NCBI RefSeq assembly: GCF_003577475.1
Contig: NZ_QPEP01000015.1
Coordinates: forward strand, 40,957 to 104,956
Length of the DNA: 64,000 nt
From: Salinibius halmophilus
GTDB lineage: Bacteria > Pseudomonadota > Gammaproteobacteria > Pseudomonadales > Natronospirillaceae
Direction: 5' to 3'
The position numbers and the translations under genes were made by a program. Position 1 is the stretch's first letter. Every line of letters starts with the position of its first letter. The notes beneath the pieces were generated by a model that saw nothing but the letters and a program-made list of their open reading frames with translations, had not been told where the DNA came from and ran no database searches. Below, piece after piece: positions 17,799 to 25,420 of the stretch.

Positions 17799-17923
17799 GG
17801 ACACGCACCTTTTGGTCAGCTCACTTCTCAGACTTTAGCCAGTCCAATAACGGTGCGTGTCCTCGTTTGGGGTTGTCCAATAACGGTGCGTGTCCTCGTT
17901 TGGAGTTTTATCGGTGCGTGTCC
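17799..17923. repeat. Cluster of four GTGCGTGTCC motifs, part as 33-bp tandem repeats
   Basis: One copy in GGACACGCAC orientation (17799) faces three in the other orientation (17853, 17886, 17914). The segment 17842-17874 is repeated in tandem at 17875-17907 with one change, and the last copy continues with a shortened unit. The family can therefore grow by local duplication. The cluster lies between yghU and a divergent lipoprotein gene. Confidence 0.82.
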
Positions 17924-17999
17924 TCGTTTGGGGTTAAGCATGAGTTCATTGGGGTGGGCAATGATTGGGGTATCTATTTAATGTCTTAGGAAGAGACCG

Positions 18000-18767
18000 A
18001 TGAGACAGTTTTGGTTGGCGGTGATGTTGCCGGTTGCATTAGTTGGCTGTAGTAATGAGCAGTCGGGTAATTTGGCAACAAGTGAAATTGGCATGAATGC
18101 CGAGGTGCAGGTGTTAACGGATGGCAGTAGCCGTTCTGCGGTGGCAACGGTGCAGTTGTTTGAGGGCAAAGCGCCAGAGCCTACGGGGCCTGGTGCAAGC
18201 CTTGGCTATACACGCCCAGTTGAATTAACCGATGGCGATTCGCTGTTCGTACAGCAGGGGACACGCAAGGCCTGGCTGCTAGAAACGGAGGTCGATGGTG
18301 ATGTCGCTTATTCTGGTTCGCTAAGTGGCATCGACCCCTACAGCCCAATTTACGTTCAATTGCGGCGCAACAACCAACAGGTTGATGCCTTTGATTCTTG
18401 GATTACGGTGCCAGCGGATTTTCAGCTGATTCCAAACTCGGTTTACAGTGGTCGCTTGAATCAAGATATCGAATTGCATTGGTCACAAGTGAGCAGCTCT
18501 GACGTGCGTTATCACTATCAACTAACTTGTCACTTTGTTGATAACTTTGGTACTTGGCAGCAAGAAACGCTCGATTACGTGTCGGCGCCGGAGTCTAATA
18601 CACGTACCACGGTTGTTAGCTTGCCTAACCTTGAGTTCTTCGATTACTGCAATGGACACGTTGGTGTCACCGTAGAAGTGACAGGGCAGGCAGATAGCAA
18701 CCTTTACCGCACTAGTTCAATTTCGGCAGTTATTAGCAAGTCGCGGCCGGTTGTTCTAACCCCATAG
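18000..18767 (+). CDS. Lipoprotein, unknown
   Basis: A 255-residue protein with an AGGAAGAG ribosome site and a lipobox (VALVGC at residue 17). The mature part is rich in Ser, Thr, Asp and aromatic residues and looks all-beta; Cys residues near TCHFVDN and DYCNGHV may form a disulfide. A variant of the dispersed motif (GGACACGCAA, 18259) is read as GTRKA in another frame. I recognise no family. An outer-membrane or periplasmic location is expected. Confidence 0.7.
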   Translation: MRQFWLAVMLPVALVGCSNEQSGNLATSEIGMNAEVQVLTDGSSRSAVATVQLFEGKAPEPTGPGASLGYTRPVELTDGDSLFVQQGTRKAWLLETEVDGDVAYSGSLSGIDPYSPIYVQLRRNNQQVDAFDSWITVPADFQLIPNSVYSGRLNQDIELHWSQVSSSDVRYHYQLTCHFVDNFGTWQQETLDYVSAPESNTRTTVVSLPNLEFFDYCNGHVGVTVEVTGQADSNLYRTSSISAVISKSRPVVLTP

Positions 18768-18823
18768 CAGCACTAAACTATCAATAGGGTGCATATTTGA
18801 TGCGCCCTTGTAGTGGGGTGCTT

Positions 18824-18976
18824 ATGGCAAAAACATTGTGTGATCTAAAACGTAAAGATATAGAAAAAGACCCAAAAGCCCTTGCCGAGTCTTTGCTTCC
18901 TGCCAACTTTATTTGCCTAAAATGCGCTCGATTAGCAAGTGATAAGAAGTTGCTCTGTCGGCCGAAAAAGTTATGA
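18824..18976 (+). CDS. Conserved 50-residue Cys-rich small protein
   Basis: The 50-codon frame starts MAKTLCDLKRKDIEKDP and contains FICLKCARLASDKKLLC, a CxxC plus distant Cys arrangement fitting one small metal site. I remember similar 45-50-residue proteins starting KTLCDW and holding VCxKCAR in other gammaproteobacteria, with no known function. The last codons overlap, tail to tail, the end of the gene on the other strand by six bases. Confidence 0.75.
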   Translation: MAKTLCDLKRKDIEKDPKALAESLLPANFICLKCARLASDKKLLCRPKKL

Positions 18977-19240
18977 CTTACTGTATTCGAACACAAGCTG
19001 GCGCAGGCGTTTGAAGAACTTCTCTTCGGCGTCTTTCCCAGGTGATTCTATGTTGTAAGTGTTGTGAAAATTGACCGTTAACGTAACGTCTTGGCTTTTC
19101 AGCGTGACACTATACCCATCAATACTGGAATGAAACTCTACGCCATCAAGGCGGTAAGCCCCATCATTATTGCGCTCACCACGCTCACGAATAATCTCCG
19201 CCGCCGTAAGGATGGTATGAAAGTCTAGTGTTTTACTCAT
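18971..19240 (-). CDS. DUF3081-like small protein
   Basis: I start this gene at the ATG at 19240, three bases after AGAGGT, giving 89 residues. The pattern of a helical start, [21 protein letters not shown], then [12 protein letters not shown] resembles the DUF3081 family of gammaproteobacteria as I recall it. It is likely cytoplasmic and of unknown role. It is divergent from ferritin across 78 bases and converges on the small Cys-rich gene. Confidence 0.7.
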   Translation of the reverse strand: MSKTLDFHTILTAAEIIRERGERNNDGAYRLDGVEFHSSIDGYSVTLKSQDVTLTVNFHNTYNIESPGKDAEEKFFKRLRQLVFEYSKS

Positions 19241-19318
19241 TTTACCTCTGATTTCAGCCAAGCAATTTATGTCGTTTTTCGGTATGTTTACCGAAACACT
19301 GTAGTTGAAGGTACGAAT

Positions 19319-19843
19319 ATGTTGGCACAAGCGATGATCGAAAAACTCAATGAGCAAATAAATCTTGAGTTCTATTCGTCGAATTTATATTTACAGATGA
19401 GCGCTTGGTGCGAAGATAAAGGCTTCGAGGGCGCTGCCGAGCTGCTGCGCAAGCATGCGCTAGAAGAGATGGACCACATGAACCGTTTGTTTACTTACGT
19501 AAGTGAAACGGGCGCCCTTCCAATCTTAGGTACAATTGCCGCGCCACCACACGAGTTTGATTCACTCGGCCATGTATTTCGAGACATCTATCAACATGAG
19601 TGCGAGATCACGCGTGCCATTAACGAGTTAACGCACGTCGCGTTTACCACGCACGATTATTCAACCTTTAACTTCCTGCAATGGTATGTAGCAGAGCAAC
19701 ACGAAGAAGAGAAACTATTCAAAGGCGTGCTCGACAAGCTAGAACTAGTTGGCGAAGATGGCAAAGCCTTGTTCTGGATTGACAAAGACCTCGCTGAGCT
19801 TGCGAAAACCGGCGCTACGTCGATTATGGAGCCACAAGCGTAG
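19319..19843 (+). CDS. ftnA: Non-haem ferritin (FtnA)
   Basis: At 174 residues this is a full-length bacterial ferritin. The ferroxidase ligands stand at the positions known from E. coli FtnA: Glu17, Glu50, His53, Glu94, Gln127 and Glu130. It should form a 24-subunit cage in the cytoplasm that oxidises and stores iron. The ribosome site GAAGGT precedes the ATG. The gene ends with a strong hairpin. It fits the iron-uptake operon found further on, though the two are 11 kb apart. Confidence 0.96.
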   Translation: MLAQAMIEKLNEQINLEFYSSNLYLQMSAWCEDKGFEGAAELLRKHALEEMDHMNRLFTYVSETGALPILGTIAAPPHEFDSLGHVFRDIYQHECEITRAINELTHVAFTTHDYSTFNFLQWYVAEQHEEEKLFKGVLDKLELVGEDGKALFWIDKDLAELAKTGATSIMEPQA

Positions 19844-19873
19844 CGGCTCCTCAGAGCCTGGCTAACCTAGTCA

Positions 19874-19905
19874 AAAGCGAGAGTCTGTCGTGAAGCTCTC
19901 GCTTT
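19874..19905 (+). terminator. Terminator hairpin after ftnA
   Basis: AAAGCGAGAG pairs perfectly with CTCTCGCTTT around a 12-base loop, about 30 bases after the ferritin stop; TTTTTA follows shortly. Confidence 0.75.
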
Positions 19906-20035
19906 GTTACATTTTTATGACAATTCATTCACATAAGTACACTTTTGCTACAACTTATTATCACCTCTTCGGCTAGCATTGCCTGAAACCAGTTTCAAAA
20001 CCCAGTTTTAAAACAATAATGCAGGAGTGCTATAG

Positions 20036-20905
20036 ATGAACAAAACACTGGTGTTTTTTGCCATCGCTGTTGTGTGGCTGATTATGATGTTGTTCGTGGG
20101 GGAATTTTTGCCTCGCAGCGAGATCGAACTAACCGATGTGATTTCAGAGGGCATTACAATCATATTAATCGGTGTGTGGATGTTCGCAACGCAGCGCCTT
20201 AATGTATCTGAGGGTGCGCGCAACATTATGTCTACCGGCTTTTTTATTATGTTGTTAGCCATGATTCGCGATTTTACCGATGAGGTAACGGCTGCGCCGG
20301 CAAACTATGAGTTTTTGTTCTTAGTATTCGAGTCGTTCTATCCACTTGGTTTTGCCCTTGCGACAGCAGGCTTGCTAGTAGTCGTTGCCGACAAGTCAAA
20401 TAGCTTACCAGATACCGAAGAGGAAGAAGTAAGTGGCGGCTTGAGTGTGAATACCGACGCCATCACGGGGTTATGGACACGTGACTATATGCAAAGCCAT
20501 CTTCGCAACCGCACCAGCGATGACTTTGCGTTAGTGTTTATCAAACTGTCCGAGTTTAAAGCAATCTCAGTCAAGCACGACAACTCAACATCATTGTCTT
20601 TATTACGTGCGATGACTCGTGTGTTGAAAAAGTCCCTGCAAACGCAAGACCGCGGTTTCCGCTACGGTAAAGATGTGTTCGTATGTTATTTACCCGGTAA
20701 GTCTATAAAGCAAGCCGAACAATACGCACAAGATTTGCAAAGCAAGTTTGCTGAAACCACAGTTTCGGCTAATGCTGAACAGCTGGATTGTAAAACTCAA
20801 ATTGGCGTGATTACACCAATCGCGGATGAAAAAGTATTCGACTTGGTTCAACGTGGCATTCACACCATGAACCGTGCCAACGTACTAACTGTTAACGCAG
20901 AATAA
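20036..20905 (+). CDS. Membrane protein with degenerate GGDEF domain
   Basis: The 289-residue protein has about four membrane segments in the first 125 residues, an acidic linker, then a GGDEF-fold domain recognisable from DAITGLWTRDYM and the FRYGKDVFVCYLPG strand. The catalytic GGDEF is GKDVF (about 211-215), and the RxxD product-binding site is replaced by QTQD. It should therefore not make cyclic di-GMP. It may bind a nucleotide or act as a scaffold, which is inference. It stands alone between ferritin and an acetyltransferase. Confidence 0.8.
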   Translation: MNKTLVFFAIAVVWLIMMLFVGEFLPRSEIELTDVISEGITIILIGVWMFATQRLNVSEGARNIMSTGFFIMLLAMIRDFTDEVTAAPANYEFLFLVFESFYPLGFALATAGLLVVVADKSNSLPDTEEEEVSGGLSVNTDAITGLWTRDYMQSHLRNRTSDDFALVFIKLSEFKAISVKHDNSTSLSLLRAMTRVLKKSLQTQDRGFRYGKDVFVCYLPGKSIKQAEQYAQDLQSKFAETTVSANAEQLDCKTQIGVITPIADEKVFDLVQRGIHTMNRANVLTVNAE

Positions 20906-20912
20906 CCCTTCA

Positions 20913-20952
20913 TGCGCACCATATGCAGGCACTCGCCATGATATGGTGCGCA
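20913..20952. terminator. Long hairpin after the degenerate GGDEF gene
   Basis: TGCGCACCATAT pairs perfectly over 12 bp with ATATGGTGCGCA around a 16-base loop, eight bases after the stop codon. No T run follows, so it may be a transcript-stabilising hairpin rather than an intrinsic terminator. Confidence 0.5.
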
Positions 20953-21063
20953 GCTTCCCCCTCACATACAGCACAAGCCCCAGAAACATACAGGATTCAG
21001 CGGTTTAACAAGTTGGCATGGTAAATGCTGTTAGCCCTCTGTGTATATCACTCTGAGGCATTC

Positions 21064-21546
21064 ATGCTACAAATTAAAACCGGTCAACTTTCGCACCCGC
21101 AGGTACAGCAACTCATATCAGTGCACCTTGCTGCCATGCATGCACAAACGCCGGCCGAAAGCGTCCACGCTCTCGCACTATCTGAGCTGAGCGCATCTGA
21201 TATCACCTTATACAGCGCCTGGCATCGCCAGCGCCTTGCAGGCATCGCCGCTATAAAGAAGTGGGACACGCACCATTACGAGCTAAAATCAATGCGCACC
21301 GCTTCGGCCTTTTTGCGCCAAGGCGTCGCCAGCGATTTACTAGGTTACATTGTTGCCGAAGTAGCCAGCATGGGTGGGCTTTCTATTAGCCTTGAAACAG
21401 GTAGTAGCGAACAGTTTGAGGCCGCACACAAGCTCTATGAGCAGTTCGCCTTTGTTGATTGCCAACCCTTCGCAGATTACCAGCCCGACACCCTCAGCCG
21501 TTACATGACACGCTCATTAACTGTCGCTCGGGCAAGCAGCTTTTAA
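21064..21546 (+). CDS. GNAT family N-acetyltransferase
   Basis: From the ATG at 21064 (GAGG site upstream) the protein has 160 residues. The acetyl-CoA loop is probably RQGVAS within FLRQGVASDLLGYIV, followed by LSISLETGSSEQFEAAHKLYEQFAFVDC, typical of GNAT strands and the closing Tyr/Phe region. The substrate is unknown. An exact copy of the dispersed motif (21264) lies in the gene and encodes the Trp-Asp-Thr-His stretch. The last four bases overlap the end of the convergent gene. Confidence 0.85.
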   Translation: MLQIKTGQLSHPQVQQLISVHLAAMHAQTPAESVHALALSELSASDITLYSAWHRQRLAGIAAIKKWDTHHYELKSMRTASAFLRQGVASDLLGYIVAEVASMGGLSISLETGSSEQFEAAHKLYEQFAFVDCQPFADYQPDTLSRYMTRSLTVARASSF

Positions 21547-22535
21547 GTTCGGTCTTGCAAGGCAGCCGAAATACTTCCTAGCTGCCCCTGCAAGCCGGTC
21601 CATCGAAGATGTTCGTCAGCAATGTGGTCGACAACTTCCTGGTATATCGCCTTCGCCAGCGCAGTTTCTTCAATTAGCCACAGCCAGCACAGAGCGTTAT
21701 AACGGGCAAAAATGCCAGAGTGCGATGAGCCTTGCGCTTGCCGCCACTCCATAAACCAAACCCTGCTTTGCGCTCTCACTTGCTCATCCTGCAAAATAGA
21801 GTCACTACCCTGGACACCCTGGTGCGATTTCCACATCTCAAGGTAAGCTTTGAATGGTAATAGTTTTAGGTTGCTGCCGTATGCTGCCTTCTTGGCCGTT
21901 TGCTCGGCAAAAGTCAGCATATGCTGATTATCGCCTCCCCACTTAGTCGATAGCGCCAGCACCATTGCCAAATTTACGCCCCAGTTATCTGAATCACGCT
22001 GCATGGCTTTGTTGTAATAATGAAAATACTGGTCCATCTCTCCGCCTAACCAAGCCGTGCAGGTAATTAAAAATGCAAATGGTGTAGGATCAGAAGGCGC
22101 CTGCTGAGCAGCAACGCGTAAATGGGCAAGCGCTTCTTCTACTTGTTGGCGAAAGCTTGCAGACTGGCGGGCAGACTCAATGAAACCGATTTCATCATCA
22201 TTCGAGTCAAAATGCTGTATCCACGCGGACTGTGCCAACCTCACACCATAACTCAGATTCGCATGTGGACTATTTGGCTGTTGCTCTACCCAGTTCTTCA
22301 GCAACGCAAGATTAGCGCTGCGTCCAATCGTTACTATATAAAGATAGCGCTCGTCTGGATTAGCAGTAACGGCTAATTGTTGCTGTATCTTTGCAATTGA
22401 AAACGGGTTCGCAATTAGTTTAAACGCGGGTTTACTACCATAGGCGCGACGTACAATATTTGCCTTGGTCATTCTCTTAATAATAATCAGTGCGGCAATA
22501 ACCACTAATACAGCCGCGGGTATAAAAACAATCAT
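21543..22535 (-). CDS. Membrane-anchored protein with TPR-like helical repeats
   Basis: A 330-residue protein with a single N-terminal membrane segment (residues 2-19) and a mostly helical cytosolic or periplasmic part. Its ANLSYGVRLAQSAW and PFAFLITCTAWLGGEMDQYFHYYNKAM stretches look like TPR-type repeats, somewhat like DUF4034 proteins, but I am not sure of the family. It follows the diguanylate cyclase gene on the same strand after 70 bases and may be co-transcribed with it. Confidence 0.6.
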   Translation of the reverse strand: MIVFIPAAVLVVIAALIIIKRMTKANIVRRAYGSKPAFKLIANPFSIAKIQQQLAVTANPDERYLYIVTIGRSANLALLKNWVEQQPNSPHANLSYGVRLAQSAWIQHFDSNDDEIGFIESARQSASFRQQVEEALAHLRVAAQQAPSDPTPFAFLITCTAWLGGEMDQYFHYYNKAMQRDSDNWGVNLAMVLALSTKWGGDNQHMLTFAEQTAKKAAYGSNLKLLPFKAYLEMWKSHQGVQGSDSILQDEQVRAQSRVWFMEWRQAQGSSHSGIFARYNALCWLWLIEETALAKAIYQEVVDHIADEHLRWTGLQGQLGSISAALQDRT

Positions 22536-22606
22536 GAATGTCCAATTTTTATCATTTCTGCTACGTGTTTATAGCAAGATATGCAGCGAATTAGAACGCC
22601 ACTAGA

Positions 22607-24415
22607 TCAAATATTGTTCGAACTCATGGCAAGTGGGTCGGTTGAAGCCGTTATACATCGGTTTCGGCCACTGTTTTTAACCTGATATAACCGCTCATCG
22701 GCAATGGTGACAACCTCGCGAGCATCATGCTTGCTGTGTGCACCACCAATACTTACCGTGATATGTAACGGCTGCTCCTGAAGTTGGAAAGGCCTTTGAG
22801 CAATGGTTTGCCGGATACGTTCGCCACACTGACTAAGTTGTGTAGCATTAATTTTTGGCATCAGCACAGCAAACTCTTCGCCGCCATAGCGGCACACTAA
22901 ATCCGAAGCTCGGCAACAAGATTGAATCGTTAGCGCCAGTTGCTGCAAAACCTTATCACCCGCATCATGGCCATACTTATCGTTCACTTGTTTAAAGTGA
23001 TCAGCATCGATTAACAGCACACCAAACTCATCTTGGCTGGCTTGCAGTTGTAACCTTTGTTTATCGAATGCGCGCCGATTAGCTAAGCCAGTAAGCGCAT
23101 CGGTGTTGGCTTGCTGCCTTACTAATTTGAATCTATTCCACGCCCATGCACTCACTACAATCGCGCTAAGCAATATGCTCAACACAGAAACCACTACTAA
23201 CCTTAGTTGAGTTTTTTCATGTTCTGCTGCACTGAGCGCCAGCGATTGGGCTTGTGCTTGTAGCTGCAGCACCTGATTTTCGTAAGCCAGCACTTGGTTA
23301 CGTAAAGATTTGGTCATCGCCTGTTCGGCTTGCATATCTATCTCTTGCCAAGACTCGCGCTGCATAGCGAGATAATGTTCCAAAGCAAACAAGGTTTTAG
23401 CCGCATCGAATCCTAGAGCTTTGTGTGCACTATAGGTGGCATAGGCTAGTTGCTCCCGAGCGAGCGCCCTGTCTGCGCTAATTGGCAGCTGCTCTGTTAA
23501 CACTTCAGCTTGGCGAAACAGTTCATTGTTAAACTGATGATCAGCAATTGAAACATAATTGGCAAAGGCCAGTGCTACCTCAAATTCATGCCAAACATCC
23601 TGAACTTGTTGCAACACCTCACCAGCTCTGGCAATCAACTCCGGCGAGGCAATCTTTTGCTCGCTGGCAATCTGTAGCTCGATTAATGCCGCGCGAACAC
23701 CAGCATAATGCGACTGGGGGAACTGTTGTGCTAGCTTCTGCGCCTGTGCTCTGGCGGCTTTCAACTCGCCTTGTTCAAAATAATAGTAAGCGGTGAGCTC
23801 TTGTAGAATGATGTTGGCATACGGTAGCGCTCGGTTATCTAATGCGTGTTTAAGCCTTTCCATTTGGTCTGCCAGCGCAGCACTGCGCCCCGACATATAT
23901 ATAAATGCTAGCTGTGCTGCCTCAATAGCGGGCAACAAATCCAGCTCGGCGCGCTGAGCGACCGCAGTTGCATGCTGAAGCGCTGCAAGCGAATCGGGCA
24001 GGTTTAGCATGCGCAAGTGCCAGTTGGCCTGTTGCAAGCTCACTGCTACTTGCAACTCAGGGTCGGTTAACTGGTGCGCTATGCGCTCAGCTTGCGCAAG
24101 CTTATCTTCAACTTGCTGCTGCGTTAAATAGCTGCTGGAGAGCGCAATTTCGGCTAATAAATAAGATAGCTTCTGAGGCGAAGTGAGTGATTCAAAACTC
24201 AGGCTACTTAGCGCCTCGAGCGCATCTTGGTGGCGCATATCCATTGCATAAAGCTGTGCTAGTAACAGTTGCTCATCGGTTGTGCGCGTGACTTGTTGCG
24301 ACAGCTCTGCAAGCTTACCAAAAGGATCAGGCAAAAACTGAGCTACTCTAGCCTGGCTATTCGCCGATATCAGAATCAGCGAAAACAACACGATTTTGGA
24401 CAGCTTAACGATCAT
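22607..24415 (-). CDS. Diguanylate cyclase with periplasmic TPR sensor
   Basis: The 602-residue protein has a signal peptide, a long helical repeat region (about 30-370, TPR-like), a coiled coil, a membrane segment (about 405-425) and a C-terminal GGDEF domain. The domain opens with DALTGLANRRAF, has an intact GGEEF (about 511-515) and, five residues before it, RASD, a complete inhibitory RxxD site. It should make cyclic di-GMP from GTP with product inhibition, controlled by a periplasmic signal. The layout before the GGDEF matches the orphan protein at 36344. Confidence 0.9.
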   Translation of the reverse strand: MIVKLSKIVLFSLILISANSQARVAQFLPDPFGKLAELSQQVTRTTDEQLLLAQLYAMDMRHQDALEALSSLSFESLTSPQKLSYLLAEIALSSSYLTQQQVEDKLAQAERIAHQLTDPELQVAVSLQQANWHLRMLNLPDSLAALQHATAVAQRAELDLLPAIEAAQLAFIYMSGRSAALADQMERLKHALDNRALPYANIILQELTAYYYFEQGELKAARAQAQKLAQQFPQSHYAGVRAALIELQIASEQKIASPELIARAGEVLQQVQDVWHEFEVALAFANYVSIADHQFNNELFRQAEVLTEQLPISADRALAREQLAYATYSAHKALGFDAAKTLFALEHYLAMQRESWQEIDMQAEQAMTKSLRNQVLAYENQVLQLQAQAQSLALSAAEHEKTQLRLVVVSVLSILLSAIVVSAWAWNRFKLVRQQANTDALTGLANRRAFDKQRLQLQASQDEFGVLLIDADHFKQVNDKYGHDAGDKVLQQLALTIQSCCRASDLVCRYGGEEFAVLMPKINATQLSQCGERIRQTIAQRPFQLQEQPLHITVSIGGAHSKHDAREVVTIADERLYQVKNSGRNRCITASTDPLAMSSNNI

Positions 24416-24540
24416 TTCACCTACACATTAGCCTAGAATGGGAGAAGGAAATTCTAACACCGTATGAAACCAGTTTACTTTAGTGGTTAAATGCGCTCAA
24501 TAAAAACCAAATAATCTGATCATCATTTGTTCAGATTAGA

Positions 24541-24697
24541 CCAATGCCATTAACTTAAGCGTTTGAAGCGGTCGCGGAACTCGATAATCGACACGGCGCA
24601 AGTACGTCCCTGTAGCCTCGACACCCGCTCCCTGCGGGTGACGGTCTCTTATCAAGCACCGCGACCACCATAGATATCGCTTAAGGTAATGGCATTG
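24541..24697. mobile_element. MITE-like element, 157 bp, with 9-bp target duplication
   Basis: The ends are inverted: the left reads CAATGCCATTAACTTAAGCG and the right, on the other strand, differs from it by one base over the same 20. Pairing continues loosely inward through a GGTCGCGG block. A second hairpin (CACCCGC/GCGGGTG) sits in the middle. The 9-mer CAGATTAGA stands directly on both sides (24532-24540 and 24698-24706), as expected of a target-site duplication. There is no coding capacity. Confidence 0.8.
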
Positions 24698-24829
24698 CAG
24701 ATTAGAAGACATTCAGCACATAAGTCGGCTAAGATTGGCTTTAGTGGTAAGCTGCCAACCTGGTTATAAAACCATAGTTATTCTGAGCAAATAAAAGCCA
24801 TGCTATCAGTGCCATGTGAGGGGACGAGA

Positions 24830-25279
24830 ATGAGAATTTGGGTGGACGCTGATGCATGTCCTGTCGTGATTAAAGAAATCTTATACCGTGGTGCGCAACG
24901 CACCCAGATAAAAACAACCTTTGTGGCCAACCAAGGGCTGAGTGTTCCAAACTCACCTTATCTCGCCACACTTCAGGTGCAGTCGGGTTTTGATGTTGCC
25001 GATGATGAAATTGTAAAGCGCTGCGAGCCCGGCGACTTGGTTATTACCGCCGACATCCCCTTAGCCAGCGAAGTGCTAGACAAAGGCGCGATGGCACTCA
25101 ACCCTCGCGGAGAGCAGTACACAGAGCACAATATTAAGGCAAAGCTGGGCATGCGCGATTTTATGGATACTATGCGTGCTAGTGGCATTCAAACGGGGGG
25201 GCCTGCGCCGCTCTCACAAGCGGATCGACAAGCCTTTGCCAACGCACTAGATAAACTACTCGCGAAAGCTCGCCATTAG
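24830..25279 (+). CDS. yaiI: YaiI/YqxD family protein (UPF0178)
   Basis: I start at the ATG at 24830 after GAGGGGACGA, giving 149 residues beginning [17 protein letters not shown], the hallmark of this family. Later the family pattern [17 protein letters not shown] and [12 protein letters not shown] is clear. The fold is PIN/NYN-like with conserved Asp residues suited to metal binding, but no reaction is established. It is a single gene. Confidence 0.92.
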   Translation: MRIWVDADACPVVIKEILYRGAQRTQIKTTFVANQGLSVPNSPYLATLQVQSGFDVADDEIVKRCEPGDLVITADIPLASEVLDKGAMALNPRGEQYTEHNIKAKLGMRDFMDTMRASGIQTGGPAPLSQADRQAFANALDKLLAKARH

Positions 25280-25420
25280 GATAGGTCGCACCCGACCCAT
25301 AAAGGCAAATATTGTCATTGCCAAACTATCGAATCACCGATAACGTGACAATGTATGGCACTGCCTTGCTACGCGTGTAGTGCCTCTAGGACTGAAAACA
25401 ATAATAACAAGGCAGAAACC

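Noticed and set aside
11762..17923. Repeated motif clusters as a CRISPR array
   Set aside because: Spacing is irregular (22-55 bp), orientation is mixed, copies lie in coding DNA, and no cas gene is present.
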